64,000 nucleotides of DNA from the NCBI RefSeq assembly GCF_018130505.1, contig NZ_JAFCKH010000001.1:1-64000 (forward strand), read 5' to 3'. Below, piece after piece: positions 44,340 through 53,977 of this stretch (positions within the stretch are counted from its first letter, which is position 1; the number at the start of each line of letters is the position of its first letter). The stretch is from Bradyrhizobium tropiciagri. Its GTDB lineage: Bacteria > Pseudomonadota > Alphaproteobacteria > Rhizobiales > Xanthobacteraceae. The position numbers were made by a program, and so were the translations under genes. The notes under the pieces are model-generated. The model was not told the DNA's origin. It saw nothing but the letters and a program-made list of their open reading frames with translations, and did no database searches.

Positions 44340-46601
44340 TTACGCGCCCTCGACGTAGTAGCTGTTGTAGTGCGAGCCCTTGTAGGCCTCGATGCGTTTC
44401 AGCATGTTCGGATCGGCGCGGTTCAGCACGGCACCCAGCAGCTTCTTCTGGATCGCCTCGGAGCCCGAGACCGATTCCTGCAGCGCGCTGCGGGTGGTCT
44501 TGCCCCATTCGATCACATAGACCATGGCGTCGACGAGATGGCTCATCGCCTTGGAGTCGGCGACCGGCATCACCGGCGCGAGGTCGATGATGATGTATTC
44601 GTAGTTCTGCCGCACCACCGAGAGCAGGTCGGCCATTGCCTTGGACGCCATGATGTCGGCCGAGTTGACCATGCGGGTCAGATAGATCGAGGGCAGGAAG
44701 TCGAGGCCGGTCTCCTTGCTGCGCTGGATCTGATAGCCGAACGAATGCGGATCCTGCAGCGCCTCGACGAGGCCGGTCTTGGCGTTGGGGGCGAGCTCGC
44801 GGGTCAGCGAGCGGGTGTGGAGGTCGCCGTCGATCAGCAGCGTGCGGTGCCCTGTCAACGCGGTCAGGTGGCCGAAATTGGCGGCGACCGTCGTCTTGCC
44901 TTCCTTCGGCAGCGACGAGACGATGCCGATCACCTTCACCTCGCGGGTCAGCCGGGCCACGTCGATCGACACCTTGATGTTGCGCAGCGTCTCGGCAAAG
45001 CGCGAGAACGGCCGGTCGACGACGTAGCGGGACAGCTCGCCACCGGCGATCTGCAAGTCCTTGTCCGGCGGCGGCCTGTCCGACGGCAGCAGCGCGCGCG
45101 CCTTCTGGCCGAGGCTCGGCCTGCGGATGTCGGGCAGCACGCCGAGGCATTTCACGCCGATCTCGTCCTCGACCTCGCCCGGGGTGCGCATGACGTCGCT
45201 CAGCAGCTCGCGGGCGAAGGCCGCGCCGAAGCCGAGACAGAGCCCGCCGACCAGGCCGCCGGCGAGCGCCAGCAGCGTCTTCGGCGAGCTCTTCTGATAG
45301 GGCTTCACCGCGGTCGAGATGATGCGCGCCTCGCTGATCGGGAAGCTCTGGTTCTGCGTCGCGTTCTGCAGCTTCTCGAGGAAGTTGTTGTATAGGTTCC
45401 GGTAGGTGTCGGCCGCGCTTTCGAGGTCGCGCAACTTGACCTGGGCCTGGCCGGTGTTGTCGGCCTGGGTGACCAGGTTCTTGACGTTCTGGTCCAGCGA
45501 CGCCTCGCGGCTCTTGGCGATCTCGTAATCGCTGCGATAGGCGTCGGCGATGCGGTGAACCTCGTCGGCGATCGCCTTCTTCAGTTCCTCCATCTTGTTG
45601 GCGAGGTTGATGGAGGCCTGGTGGGTCTTGCCGTATTTGTTCGACCAGTCGGCATATTGGGCCGCCATATCGAGGTACTGGGCGCGCAGACGGGTGATGA
45701 CCGTGTTGCTGAGGGCATCGGTCACGGTCGGCTGCACCAGATCCTTGTCCTGGACGGCCTCGATGCGGTCGAGGCGGGCCTTGGCCTCGGCGGTCGCGGC
45801 GCGGGCCTGGACCAGCTGGGTGTTGAGGTCCGACAGCTGCTGCTCGGACATCAGGCCGCGGCTGGTGCCGACGATGTTGTTCTGCGCCTTGAAGGTCTGC
45901 ACCGCCCGGTCGCTCGAGGTTGCCTGCTGCCGCAGTTCCTCGCTGCGCTGCTGCAGCCATTCGGTCGCCCGCTTGGTGGACTCGTATTTGGCCTCGAGAG
46001 CGCCGACGACATAGGCATTCGCGATCGCGTTGACGATCCGCATCGCCTTGTCCGGGTCGACCGACTTATAGCTGAGCGACAGCACGTAGGTCGACAGGAC
46101 ACGCTCGGTCCTGAGGTTCTTCTGCGCGACGACGACCGCGCCGTGCTCGACGCGGTCCTTCGACGGCGCGTCGCCGGAGCTGAACAGCGCCATCACCTTG
46201 CCGGTGATCAGCCCAATCAGGCCGGGCTTGGAGCCGTTGAATTCGGGATCCTCGGTCAGCTTGAGGCGGCGGACCACCGAGAGGATCAGGTCGTCGGAAT
46301 TGATGATCTCGACCTGGCTGTCGACAAATCCGGTGTCGATCAGGGCGGTGCTGGTGCCGCTGTCCTTGTCGAGCACCTGGGCCTGTCGGGTGTCGATCAG
46401 GATGCGGGTGTTGGCCGTATACATCGGCTTTGCGACAGCCAGATAGACGACGACGAGCGTCATCACGACACCCAATACCGACGCGATCAGGGGCCACTGG
46501 CGGCGCAGCACGTCGAGCACGCGCTCGGCGCTCAGGACGGCTCCGCCGATCTCGATCGAGAATCGGTGATTGGGATGAAAGTGCTCTCTCGGCTGATACA
46601 T
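44340..46601 (-). CDS. Wzc/GumC-type chain-length regulator with BY-kinase domain
   Basis: The 753-residue inner-membrane protein pairs with the Wza-type channel to control polymer length and export. TM1 is near residues 37-57 (LIASVLGVVMTLVVVYLAV). A Wzz periplasmic region with long coiled coils follows, then TM2 (LLALAGGLVGGLCLGFGAAF) and a C-terminal tyrosine autokinase: Walker A SSLPKEGKTTVAAN, Walker A' LLIDGDLHTRSL, Walker B YIIIDLAPV. The tail HYNSYYVEGA holds three Tyr, a short version of the autophosphorylated Tyr cluster. Frame continues upstream to 46793, but MYQPREHF at 46601 fits the family start. It ends in an intrinsic terminator. Confidence 0.93.
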   Translation of the reverse strand: MYQPREHFHPNHRFSIEIGGAVLSAERVLDVLRRQWPLIASVLGVVMTLVVVYLAVAKPMYTANTRILIDTRQAQVLDKDSGTSTALIDTGFVDSQVEIINSDDLILSVVRRLKLTEDPEFNGSKPGLIGLITGKVMALFSSGDAPSKDRVEHGAVVVAQKNLRTERVLSTYVLSLSYKSVDPDKAMRIVNAIANAYVVGALEAKYESTKRATEWLQQRSEELRQQATSSDRAVQTFKAQNNIVGTSRGLMSEQQLSDLNTQLVQARAATAEAKARLDRIEAVQDKDLVQPTVTDALSNTVITRLRAQYLDMAAQYADWSNKYGKTHQASINLANKMEELKKAIADEVHRIADAYRSDYEIAKSREASLDQNVKNLVTQADNTGQAQVKLRDLESAADTYRNLYNNFLEKLQNATQNQSFPISEARIISTAVKPYQKSSPKTLLALAGGLVGGLCLGFGAAFARELLSDVMRTPGEVEDEIGVKCLGVLPDIRRPSLGQKARALLPSDRPPPDKDLQIAGGELSRYVVDRPFSRFAETLRNIKVSIDVARLTREVKVIGIVSSLPKEGKTTVAANFGHLTALTGHRTLLIDGDLHTRSLTRELAPNAKTGLVEALQDPHSFGYQIQRSKETGLDFLPSIYLTRMVNSADIMASKAMADLLSVVRQNYEYIIIDLAPVMPVADSKAMSHLVDAMVYVIEWGKTTRSALQESVSGSEAIQKKLLGAVLNRADPNMLKRIEAYKGSHYNSYYVEGA

Positions 46602-46629
46602 TTTTGAGCTTCGCTGCTTTCGGTGGCGG

Positions 46630-47202
46630 CTATTGCGGAATCGCGATCGGCTTGAACGGATCGGCGATCTCGGTCTTCCACTGTCCCGACAACAGGCCGT
46701 CCCCGGCGGGGCCCTTCTTGTTGCCGTCAGGCAGTTTCGCGACCGAGGATTGATCCTCGCCGGCCGTGTAATATCCCTTCGCCACGGCGGCATCCTCGAT
46801 CCGCTGCGCGAAGCTGGCGATCTTCTGCGCGGCGATCGGCTTCCTGATCGTGCAGCGCATCTCGGCGACGCGGAGCGCCGCGCCGATCGCCGATCGCTCC
46901 TCGGCGGTCGCCTCGGTGATCAGCGTTCGCACCGGCGCCAGCAGGTCGGGATTGGTGACCAAATAGGCGGCAAGCTGGCTCTTCAGCTTGTCCTTGTCGT
47001 TGTGCATGCTCTCCAGCAGGATGATCGGCGACTTGGAGAAGGTGTCGATATCGATCTTCTTGGCGCGGTCGGAGAAGTCGACACACTGCGCGTGGCTCGG
47101 GCTGGCGGCGAGCACGGACATGGCCGTGCAGATCAGGAGCAATGCGAGCCGTCGGTCCACCGCGGCAAATCTCAAGCGTCGCATCATCGGCTTACCGTGC
47201 AT
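46630..47202 (-). CDS. Periplasmic protein of unknown function, upstream of wzc
   Basis: 190 residues. A basic start and hydrophobic stretch (RRLALLLICTAMSVLAASPS, cut after SHA) form a Sec signal. The mature part is helical with two Cys (QCVDF and RCTIRK) and no motif I recognise. It lies 28 bp upstream of the Wzc-type gene on the same strand and is probably co-transcribed with it, so a role in EPS export or assembly is likely by context. The start could also be ATG 47187 or 47184. Confidence 0.65.
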   Translation of the reverse strand: MHGKPMMRRLRFAAVDRRLALLLICTAMSVLAASPSHAQCVDFSDRAKKIDIDTFSKSPIILLESMHNDKDKLKSQLAAYLVTNPDLLAPVRTLITEATAEERSAIGAALRVAEMRCTIRKPIAAQKIASFAQRIEDAAVAKGYYTAGEDQSSVAKLPDGNKKGPAGDGLLSGQWKTEIADPFKPIAIPQ

Positions 47203-47947
47203 GCAGGTTCCCGAAAGTTGGTGGTGGGTTGTCGCGACCTTGAACGGTAACTGTGTCATTTTTTGTGCGGCGCAAAAGCGTATCGTAAAATCTTGTAACC
47301 AGACTCGTGCGTGTCGCGTGCAGCAGCACGATCGTGCAGCACCATTTTGCAAATGCATTGTCGCGCGAAGAAGAAGTTTGTCGTCTCTATCGGTGCAGGG
47401 ATGCGATGACGAGCGTCATTGCCAATATGCAACCGACGATGGCGATCCGATGGGCATCACGTGACGTCTTCGTGACAACGTTGCCGATGCCCGCAATGTC
47501 GCCGCGATAGATTCCAATTGTCGCCAGATATTTGATCATCGCGACAAACATGTGTGCAAGATTCGCACAACCTTCGCGCTATACGCGCGATTGCGCAGCT
47601 TCACTCCGATATCGCGTGTTGTGCCTTCCTGTCGCAGCATTGCCGCAATCGTGCAATTGATACGTCTGAATGCTGTGAGACGAGGTTCGATGATGGAACG
47701 CGAGGTGATCTTGCTCTCCTGATCGGCAGTGTGCCGCCGCTTTTTCAAGCGCGTCGTCCAATTTCCGATCAGCCGTTGTTCCTCTCGGCAGATTCGTGAA
47801 GCATCATCACCAAACAAATGGCGGAGCGTCATCAAATTGCCGCTTCCCGCGATGCATCACTGATGTGCCGCGCTGCGATCTTCGGGAGGGCCGATGCCCG
47901 TCCATTCAAGATCGTGGCAAAACCAGCGAAACGGTCGGGAAGTTGTG
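47203..47947. other. 745-bp divergent spacer in the EPS region
   Basis: It separates the wzc unit (minus) from the acyltransferase/polymerase unit (plus). It is lower in GC than the genes, with A/T-rich patches such as ttttttgtgcggcgcaaaa at 47260-47278, which forms a small palindrome (ttttg/gtgc..gc/caaaa). Short frames carry no recognisable product. It probably holds both promoters and regulator sites. Confidence 0.55.
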
Positions 47948-49177
47948 ATGCAGCCGGTTCATCGAGAAAAAGCTCATGTCCTGCCGCTCGACAGCATCCG
48001 GGGTATCGCGGCGATCTCCGTGGTGATTCATCATCTGATTCTGATGCCGACCTTTCTGGCGGCGTTTCCGCACAATGCGTGGATCAACTGGTCGTTCTTC
48101 CGCAGCGCCTGGCTGCTGGTCGACCTGTTCTTCGTGCTCAGCGGCATCGTGATGTCCTTGAGCTATGTGCGGGGGGAGTTCGGACGGTTCTCGCTGCGCG
48201 AATTCATGGTGCGGCGGCTGGCGCGGGTCTATCCGCTGCACATCGTGATGCTGTTCGCAAGCCTGCTGTTCCGCTTGCTGCGCATTGGCCTTGTGATGGC
48301 CGGCGTCGTAGTGGCGGTGCCCGCGGCATTCGAGGTCAACAACGCCTATTCGTTCGTGCTCAATCTGTTCCTGCTGCATTCGATGGGCCCGATCGATTAT
48401 CTGAGCTGGAACGCGCCGAGCTGGAGCATCAGCGTCGAGTTCTACACCTATCTGGTGTTCGGCCTCGTGGTGCTGTTCGCCCAGCGCTTCAGGTCGCTGC
48501 GCTACTTCTATCTCGGCGCGCTGCTGCTGGCGGTCGGGAGCTGGCTGGTGATCGTGTTCGTACTGCAGAAGAAGAGCCTCGGCCTGCAGACCGATTTCGG
48601 CATTCTGCGCTGCTTCACCAGCTTCTTCCTCGGCGTGCTCACGGTACGGGTGGTCGAGGGCCTGCCGCGCCGTATCGGTCCCGCGCTGCAGGGCGCGCTG
48701 CAGTTTGCCGCCATGGTCGCGAGCGTCGTCGTGGTTTCGCTGGTCGAGGCCTATCCGGCGATCAGCTTCGCCGCGCCGCTGACCTTCGCGATCTTCCTCG
48801 GCTCGCTGCTGGCGTTTCCGGATGCCGTGCTGGTGCCGCGCATGCTGGTGGCCAAGCCGCTGGTCTGGCTCGGACGCCGCTCCTATTCCGTGTACATGGT
48901 GCACGCGCTGGTGGTGCTGTTCGCCGAATATTTCGTGCGCGCGGTCGGACCGCGGGTCATCCATGCGCTTGATTCGATCTGCGCCGGGCTGCCGGCGACG
49001 CTTAACCTCGTGGCGTCGCTCGCCGCGGTGCTCGTCGTCTCACACTTCACCTATCTCTATGTCGAGATCCCCGGCGGAAAATATATGAGGGATCTGCTGA
49101 GCCGTCGCCGCCGTGACGAGTTCGCAACGCCGCCGGCCCCTTCGGGGGCGGCAGTCGAATTGAGGCGCGGGCCGTGA
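47948..49177 (+). CDS. Acyltransferase-3 family membrane protein (1 of 4)
   Basis: 409 residues with about ten TM helices. It should O-acylate (for example acetylate) a polysaccharide using a cytosolic acyl donor. The N-terminus has the family Arg-x10-His arrangement (IRGIAAISVVIHHL). FFVLSGIVMSLSY, RRLARVYPLHIVML and NAPSWSISVEFYTYL are typical. ATG 47948 has gtcgggaagt upstream. The polymerase gene starts inside its stop (GTGA), so the two are coupled. Confidence 0.92.
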   Translation: MQPVHREKAHVLPLDSIRGIAAISVVIHHLILMPTFLAAFPHNAWINWSFFRSAWLLVDLFFVLSGIVMSLSYVRGEFGRFSLREFMVRRLARVYPLHIVMLFASLLFRLLRIGLVMAGVVVAVPAAFEVNNAYSFVLNLFLLHSMGPIDYLSWNAPSWSISVEFYTYLVFGLVVLFAQRFRSLRYFYLGALLLAVGSWLVIVFVLQKKSLGLQTDFGILRCFTSFFLGVLTVRVVEGLPRRIGPALQGALQFAAMVASVVVVSLVEAYPAISFAAPLTFAIFLGSLLAFPDAVLVPRMLVAKPLVWLGRRSYSVYMVHALVVLFAEYFVRAVGPRVIHALDSICAGLPATLNLVASLAAVLVVSHFTYLYVEIPGGKYMRDLLSRRRRDEFATPPAPSGAAVELRRGP

Positions 49178-50520
49178 CAGACATCGCCATCCAGCGCCGG
49201 CCGGCCGAGCCGTTCAGCATCAATCTCGAAGCGATCGCGCTCTCGGTCTACCTGATCCGCGACGCGTTCGGCGGCGTGATGCGGTATTACACCAGCATCA
49301 TGCATCTGGACGTGCTGTGGTACGTGCCGGACGGCGTCGCGATGCTGTGCCTGATCCAGTTCGTCTCGCATTGCATCGTCCGCAACCGCAGCGTGCTGGC
49401 GGTGCTGGTGCTGATCCAGATACTGCTGTCGGTGGTGCTCGGCTACATCATGCTCGGCACCACCACCGCAGCGGTGTCGTCGTTCAAGATGATGCTCCCC
49501 GTGTTCGTCGGGTTCCTGTACTGCGATGCCCAACTCGGCAGCTACAAGAAGCTGCTGACGATCATCGCCGCGACCTTCTATCTGTCGGTGATCGGCGTGG
49601 TGCTGACCAAATTCTTCGTGATGCCCTGGGTCGGATTCAAATACGAATCGTTCGGCGCGACGCGTGAGGCCGGCCGGCTATGGTGGGCCTATGGCGGCGA
49701 CGACCAGCGGCTGATGGGCTTTGCCGCCGACAACACCATGGCGGCGTTCTTCATCCTCGTCTCGTACACGGTGACCTCGATCCGCAAGAGCACCGGATGG
49801 TGCCTGCTGTGGGGAGGCATCGCGCTGTACGTGATCAAGCTGACCACCAGCAAGACCACCATGATCGTGCTGGCGCTTTATCTGATCCTGCTCGTCCTGG
49901 TGCGGATGCTGCCCGAGCAGCAGCGCTTTCCGGCGATCCGCAAGATCGCGCTGTGGTCGTTCGTCTCGATTCTGGTTCCGTTCTTCCTGATCCTGGCGCT
50001 GGCCGGCACCACGCCGGTTCCGCATTCCACGATGTTCAGCATCCTGGACCGCATCAACAACAGCTGGCAGCTGCCGTTCGTCTATATGAGCCAGCTGATG
50101 CCGATCGGCATCTTCACCGGGTGCGGCGCCGGCTGCTTCAACTATCCGCAGAAGCTGTTCTCGCCGCTGGCGGCGTACTGGGTGCCGGTCGACAATTTCT
50201 ACATTGGGACCTACCTGATGTTCGGGCTGCCGTTCGTCGCCTTCATGGTGATGGTGATCCGGGCAGCCTTTGCGGTCACCGACGTCTACAAGCTGTCGCT
50301 GATCTTCGTCTCCAACCTCTTCACCATCACGGTGCTCAATTACGGGCCGGCGACCGGCCTGTTGATCATTGCGCTCGGCTTCAGTGAGGTGTTCTCACGG
50401 CGCGTTGCGACGTCGACCGCCGGCGCGCGGCCTCGCGCCAGGGCGCGGCCGGTCCAGGCCCTCGGGCCGCAGGGTGGCCTCAACGATTTCGGCGGCGAAG
50501 TGCCGAGGCCGGCACGGTAG
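49174..50520 (+). CDS. Candidate Wzy-type polysaccharide polymerase
   Basis: A 448-residue inner-membrane protein with about ten hydrophobic helices and a large periplasmic-type loop around residues 150-185 (FKYESFGATREAGRLWWAYG). The overall pattern resembles O-antigen ligase/Wzy polymerases, and EPS context supports polymerisation of repeat units. The sequence motif is weak, as usual for Wzy, so the call rests on topology and neighbours. A GTG start overlaps the acyltransferase stop. The C-terminal 50 residues are polar and Arg/Pro-rich. Confidence 0.7.
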   Translation: MTDIAIQRRPAEPFSINLEAIALSVYLIRDAFGGVMRYYTSIMHLDVLWYVPDGVAMLCLIQFVSHCIVRNRSVLAVLVLIQILLSVVLGYIMLGTTTAAVSSFKMMLPVFVGFLYCDAQLGSYKKLLTIIAATFYLSVIGVVLTKFFVMPWVGFKYESFGATREAGRLWWAYGGDDQRLMGFAADNTMAAFFILVSYTVTSIRKSTGWCLLWGGIALYVIKLTTSKTTMIVLALYLILLVLVRMLPEQQRFPAIRKIALWSFVSILVPFFLILALAGTTPVPHSTMFSILDRINNSWQLPFVYMSQLMPIGIFTGCGAGCFNYPQKLFSPLAAYWVPVDNFYIGTYLMFGLPFVAFMVMVIRAAFAVTDVYKLSLIFVSNLFTITVLNYGPATGLLIIALGFSEVFSRRVATSTAGARPRARARPVQALGPQGGLNDFGGEVPRPAR

Positions 50521-50544
50521 CAGCAAACAGAATGGGACGAGGCG

Positions 50545-51651
50545 ATGCATAAACGGCTTGCATTCATCGATACGCTGCGCGGCATCGCCGTGATGGCGGT
50601 GCTGCTGCAGCACGCGCTTGAGGTGATCGTGCAGAATCACCCGACCGGCGACTACTACTGGGCGTTCCACGACGCGATCGGCTACTACATCAATTTCGGC
50701 CGCTTCGGCGTCGTGCTGTTCTTCTTCGTCAGCGGCTTCGTGATTCCCTTCAGCTTTCCCGACAGCGCGACGCCGGTCCGCGATTTCACCATCAGCCGCT
50801 TCTTCCGCCTCTATCCGGCGTACTGGACCTCGATCGTGATCGGGCTGCTGACGATGTTCCTGCTCGACGGCAAGCTCTATCCGCTGTCGCAGATCCTCAC
50901 CAACATCACCATGTTCCAGACCTTCGTGAACGTGCCGAACCTCTGGATCATCTACTGGACGCTGGCGATCGAGCTGATCTTCTATATCAGCTGCACCGTG
51001 CTGTTCGCGATGGGGCTGCTCAACCGGCACATGACGGCGGTCTATATCGTGGTCGCGGCGTCGCTGGTCTGCACCATCGGCGCGATCGCGATCGAGAACC
51101 GGCTGCTATGGTCCTTGATGGAGGTCGCGCTCAATCTGACCGCGATGTTCCTCGGCAAGGTGATCCGCGACACCGTGATCGGCGGCAAGCTGCGCTGGCA
51201 GCACGTAGCGGGCTGCATGCTGCTGTACTGCGTCTTCGCCATTACACTGTCGTACAAGCGGTTCGGCGGCGTCTATCACGAGAACTTCTTCTACAGCTAT
51301 TCGATCGGGTCGGCCTATGTCAGCGCCGGGCTGCTGTTCGTGCTGTTCGCGACGTTCGGCGAGCGGATGGCGTGGCGGGGAATGGCGTTCGTCGGCGTGA
51401 TCAGCTACTCGGTCTACCTGATGTCGCCGTTCGTGATCGTCTGGGTCCATCACGGCATGAACGTCGGCGACGGACCGCTCGGCTGGTCGCTGTTCGTGGC
51501 GGTGATCGTGGCGGCCTCGCTGCTCTCGAGCTGGGTGACCTACACCTATGTCGAGAAGCCGTGCATCAGCTTCGGGCAGCGCTTCCGTTCGCAGCGCAAG
51601 CGGCCCGCGGTGCTCGAGCCGGCGCTCAGCGGCCCGGGACCCGCCGAGTGA
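50545..51651 (+). CDS. Acyltransferase-3 family membrane protein (2 of 4)
   Basis: 368 residues, about ten TM helices. MHKRLAFIDTLRGIAVMAVL and LLQHALEV give the Arg-x10-His motif. FFVSGFVIPFSFPDSATP, ISRFFRLYPAYWTSIVIGLL and NLWIIYWTLAIELIFY are typical of the OafA/NodX-like family. The C-terminal TYVEKPCISFGQRFRSQRKR is the usual end. gggacgagg is the ribosome site. It is followed directly by a third acyltransferase with GTGA overlap. Confidence 0.92.
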   Translation: MHKRLAFIDTLRGIAVMAVLLQHALEVIVQNHPTGDYYWAFHDAIGYYINFGRFGVVLFFFVSGFVIPFSFPDSATPVRDFTISRFFRLYPAYWTSIVIGLLTMFLLDGKLYPLSQILTNITMFQTFVNVPNLWIIYWTLAIELIFYISCTVLFAMGLLNRHMTAVYIVVAASLVCTIGAIAIENRLLWSLMEVALNLTAMFLGKVIRDTVIGGKLRWQHVAGCMLLYCVFAITLSYKRFGGVYHENFFYSYSIGSAYVSAGLLFVLFATFGERMAWRGMAFVGVISYSVYLMSPFVIVWVHHGMNVGDGPLGWSLFVAVIVAASLLSSWVTYTYVEKPCISFGQRFRSQRKRPAVLEPALSGPGPAE

Positions 51652-52742
51652 CGCCGGTGGCGGTCCAGCACGGCGCGAAGGACGACGGCGGCTTCGTGCC
51701 GTCGGTGCAGGGGCTCCGCGCCATCGCGGCGCTCAGCGTTCTGATGGACCACTTCTACGACATGCCGAAGGGCGGTGTGTACGACATCCCGAACCCGGGC
51801 TTCCTGCCGCCGCTCTGGCTGTGGGTGCAGTCGGTGATCAATGTCGGCGGCCACGGCGTCGAGCTGTTCTTCATGATCAGCGGCTTCCTGATCCCGGCGA
51901 GCCTCGTGCGTCACGGGTCGCTGCCGAAATTCTTCTTCGACCGCGTGCTGCGCATCATGCCGGTGTTCGTCGTGCTGCACCTGGCGCTGTTCGTGGTCGG
52001 GCCGATCGTCGGCTACAAGTTCTTCCGCGGCATCGATCCCGGCAGTTACGTCGGTATCTTCCTGGCCAACCTGTTCTTCGTGCAGGATGCGCTGGGGCTG
52101 CCGATCGCCCAGCAGAATGCCTGGACGCTGACCTATGAGTGGGCGTTCTACATCTGGTTCGCGCTCGTTTTCGCCGTCGTGCGGGGCGGCAGCTGGCTCT
52201 TGGCGGTACCCCTGGTCGTGCTCGGGCTCGCCTGCGTGCTGCATTGGCCGATCACGGCCTTCTTCTGCATCGGCATGCTGTTCAGCGCCATCGACTTCCG
52301 CATCAGCATCCCCGGGCGGACCGGGCTCATGGTCGGCCTGATCTGCGGCGCCGTGCTCTATGCGAGCTTGTCCCTGTTCCATCCCTTTGTCGGCTTGCTG
52401 CCGGGGTTCCTGTTGTTCGCGATGGTGTTGGGGCGCGGCTCGGGCCTTGCCGACGCGCTTGCTACGCCGTCGCTGCAATATGTCGGCAAGATCAGCTACA
52501 GCCTCTATCTCGTGCATCCCTTCGTGCTGTTCCCGCTGCAGATGACCGGGCTGAAGCTGGTGGCGATGGGTGTCGACCGCTGGCTGTTGTGGGCGGGCTT
52601 CATCGTGCTGGGATCCGTCATGGCGCTGGCCGCGAGCGCGCTCAGCTACGAGTTGATCGAGGTGCGGCTGCGCCGGCTGCTCGACCATGCGTTCCGGGGC
52701 CTGCTGTTTCGCCCGCTGGGCAAGGTCGGACAGTCGGTCTGA
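51648..52742 (+). CDS. Acyltransferase-3 family membrane protein (3 of 4)
   Basis: 364 residues from GTG 51648, overlapping the preceding stop. Frame upstream overlaps the second acyltransferase and is not used. LRAIAALSVLMDHFYDM preserves Arg-x10-His. FFMISGFLIPASLVRHGSLP, RVLRIMPVFVVLHLALF, NAWTLTYEWAFYIWFALVF and GKISYSLYLVHPFVLFPLQM are family blocks. It is only moderately similar to its neighbour, so it probably modifies a different position or uses a different acyl group. Confidence 0.9.
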   Translation: MTPVAVQHGAKDDGGFVPSVQGLRAIAALSVLMDHFYDMPKGGVYDIPNPGFLPPLWLWVQSVINVGGHGVELFFMISGFLIPASLVRHGSLPKFFFDRVLRIMPVFVVLHLALFVVGPIVGYKFFRGIDPGSYVGIFLANLFFVQDALGLPIAQQNAWTLTYEWAFYIWFALVFAVVRGGSWLLAVPLVVLGLACVLHWPITAFFCIGMLFSAIDFRISIPGRTGLMVGLICGAVLYASLSLFHPFVGLLPGFLLFAMVLGRGSGLADALATPSLQYVGKISYSLYLVHPFVLFPLQMTGLKLVAMGVDRWLLWAGFIVLGSVMALAASALSYELIEVRLRRLLDHAFRGLLFRPLGKVGQSV

Positions 52743-52758
52743 CGCGGCGGCGCCGTCG

Positions 52759-53895
52759 TCAGGCCGCGACGCCGGCGAGTCCCCGGTAGGTCGAGAACAA
52801 CTCATCCGCGATGCGATCCCAGTTCAACGCGACCGTCGCGGTCTGCCGCGCGCCGTCGTGTAGGGTCGCCGCGAGCGATCGCGAGGTGAGCACGCGCTCA
52901 AGCGCGTCCGCCAGCGCGGTGGCGTCGCCGGGCGGCACCAGCAGCCCGTTGACCCCGTCGGCGACCACATCGGGAATGCCGCCTGTTGCGCTCGCGACCA
53001 CCGGCCGTTGATTGCCGAACGCGGATGCCAGCACGCCGCTCTGCGTCGCATCCTTGTAGGGCAGGGCGACGACCGCGGCGGACTGGAACATGATGCTGGT
53101 GTCTGCGGGCGAGATATAGGCGTTGATCGCCTCGATCGTGGGCATCGCGCCCATCCGCGCGCCAAGCCGCGTCATCTCCGGCCCGCGGCCTGCGACAACG
53201 GCGTGATGCGGCACGCCGCGCTTGGCGAGCATGTCGACGGCATCGAGGAAGACATCGAGCCCCTTGTAGGCCCACATGCGGCCGAAGAACAGGATGCGGC
53301 CGGCGATTGGATCAATCGGCGCGGCATTGGCCGGCGGCACCATCAGCACGCCGTGCATCGACGAGGTGACGCTGCCCTTGAACTGCGGCGAGGCGCTACG
53401 AAAGTCGGCAATGCAGCTGGCGCCGTGCAGGGTGACATGCGCCGCGGCGGAGCGCATCCGGCCGCGCAGCCGCTCCTCGCTCTGGTTGGTGCCCGAGCCG
53501 CCCTCGGAGTGCGGAATGGCGTCGTGAACGGTGAGAACCTGCGGAATGCTGGAGATGCGCAGCAGGTCCATCAGCGCTGCGGTGTAGTACTCAGGGCATT
53601 CGTGGCAATGCACGATGTCGGGCCGAAACGCGATCACGTCGCGGAACGAGTTCGGCAGGCCGATCGCGCCCGCACCACGCAGGCTGAGGTCGCGGATCCG
53701 CGTGTCGAACGGCAGCGGCGTCGGGATCGCGGACAGTTCCCACTGCTGGTTGGCGTCCTTGCGATTGAGCACCAGGCGGACATCGCAGTGGCGCGCCAAC
53801 CCGGCGGCGAGCCGATACGAATACTCCGAGAAATGCGGCGCGTAGATTGCGACACGAAGACGACGCTTTTGATAAATTGCCTTGGTTCCGTGCAC
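52759..53895 (-). CDS. GT4-family glycosyltransferase
   Basis: About 378 residues with GT-B fold, likely adding one sugar to the lipid-linked EPS repeat. The N-terminal domain has LRVAIYAPHFSEYSYRLAAG and PDIVHCHECPEYY. The C-terminal nucleotide-sugar domain has ILFFGRMWAYKGLDVFLDAV, VVAGRGPEMTRL, ATQSGVLASAFGNQRPVVAS and GGIPDVVADGVNGLLVPPGD. The Glu pair of the usual E-x7-E motif is replaced in this subgroup (ATQSGVLASAF). No ATG fits: GTG 53895 or GTG 53976 are candidates, and I prefer the first. It is the only glycosyltransferase apart from the priming enzyme in the window. Confidence 0.88.
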   Translation of the reverse strand: MHGTKAIYQKRRLRVAIYAPHFSEYSYRLAAGLARHCDVRLVLNRKDANQQWELSAIPTPLPFDTRIRDLSLRGAGAIGLPNSFRDVIAFRPDIVHCHECPEYYTAALMDLLRISSIPQVLTVHDAIPHSEGGSGTNQSEERLRGRMRSAAAHVTLHGASCIADFRSASPQFKGSVTSSMHGVLMVPPANAAPIDPIAGRILFFGRMWAYKGLDVFLDAVDMLAKRGVPHHAVVAGRGPEMTRLGARMGAMPTIEAINAYISPADTSIMFQSAAVVALPYKDATQSGVLASAFGNQRPVVASATGGIPDVVADGVNGLLVPPGDATALADALERVLTSRSLAATLHDGARQTATVALNWDRIADELFSTYRGLAGVAA

Positions 53896-53977
53896 CGGAT
53901 TGCTCTCGTGTCGCTGCGGATGACTGCCCGCAAGATAGCGATGAACACGGCTGAATTCAGGCCTCTTGCCGATCACA

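Noticed and set aside
51108-51647. N-terminal extension of acyltransferase 3
   Set aside because: It overlaps the second acyltransferase in another frame. GTG 51648 with GTGA overlap gives the proper family start.
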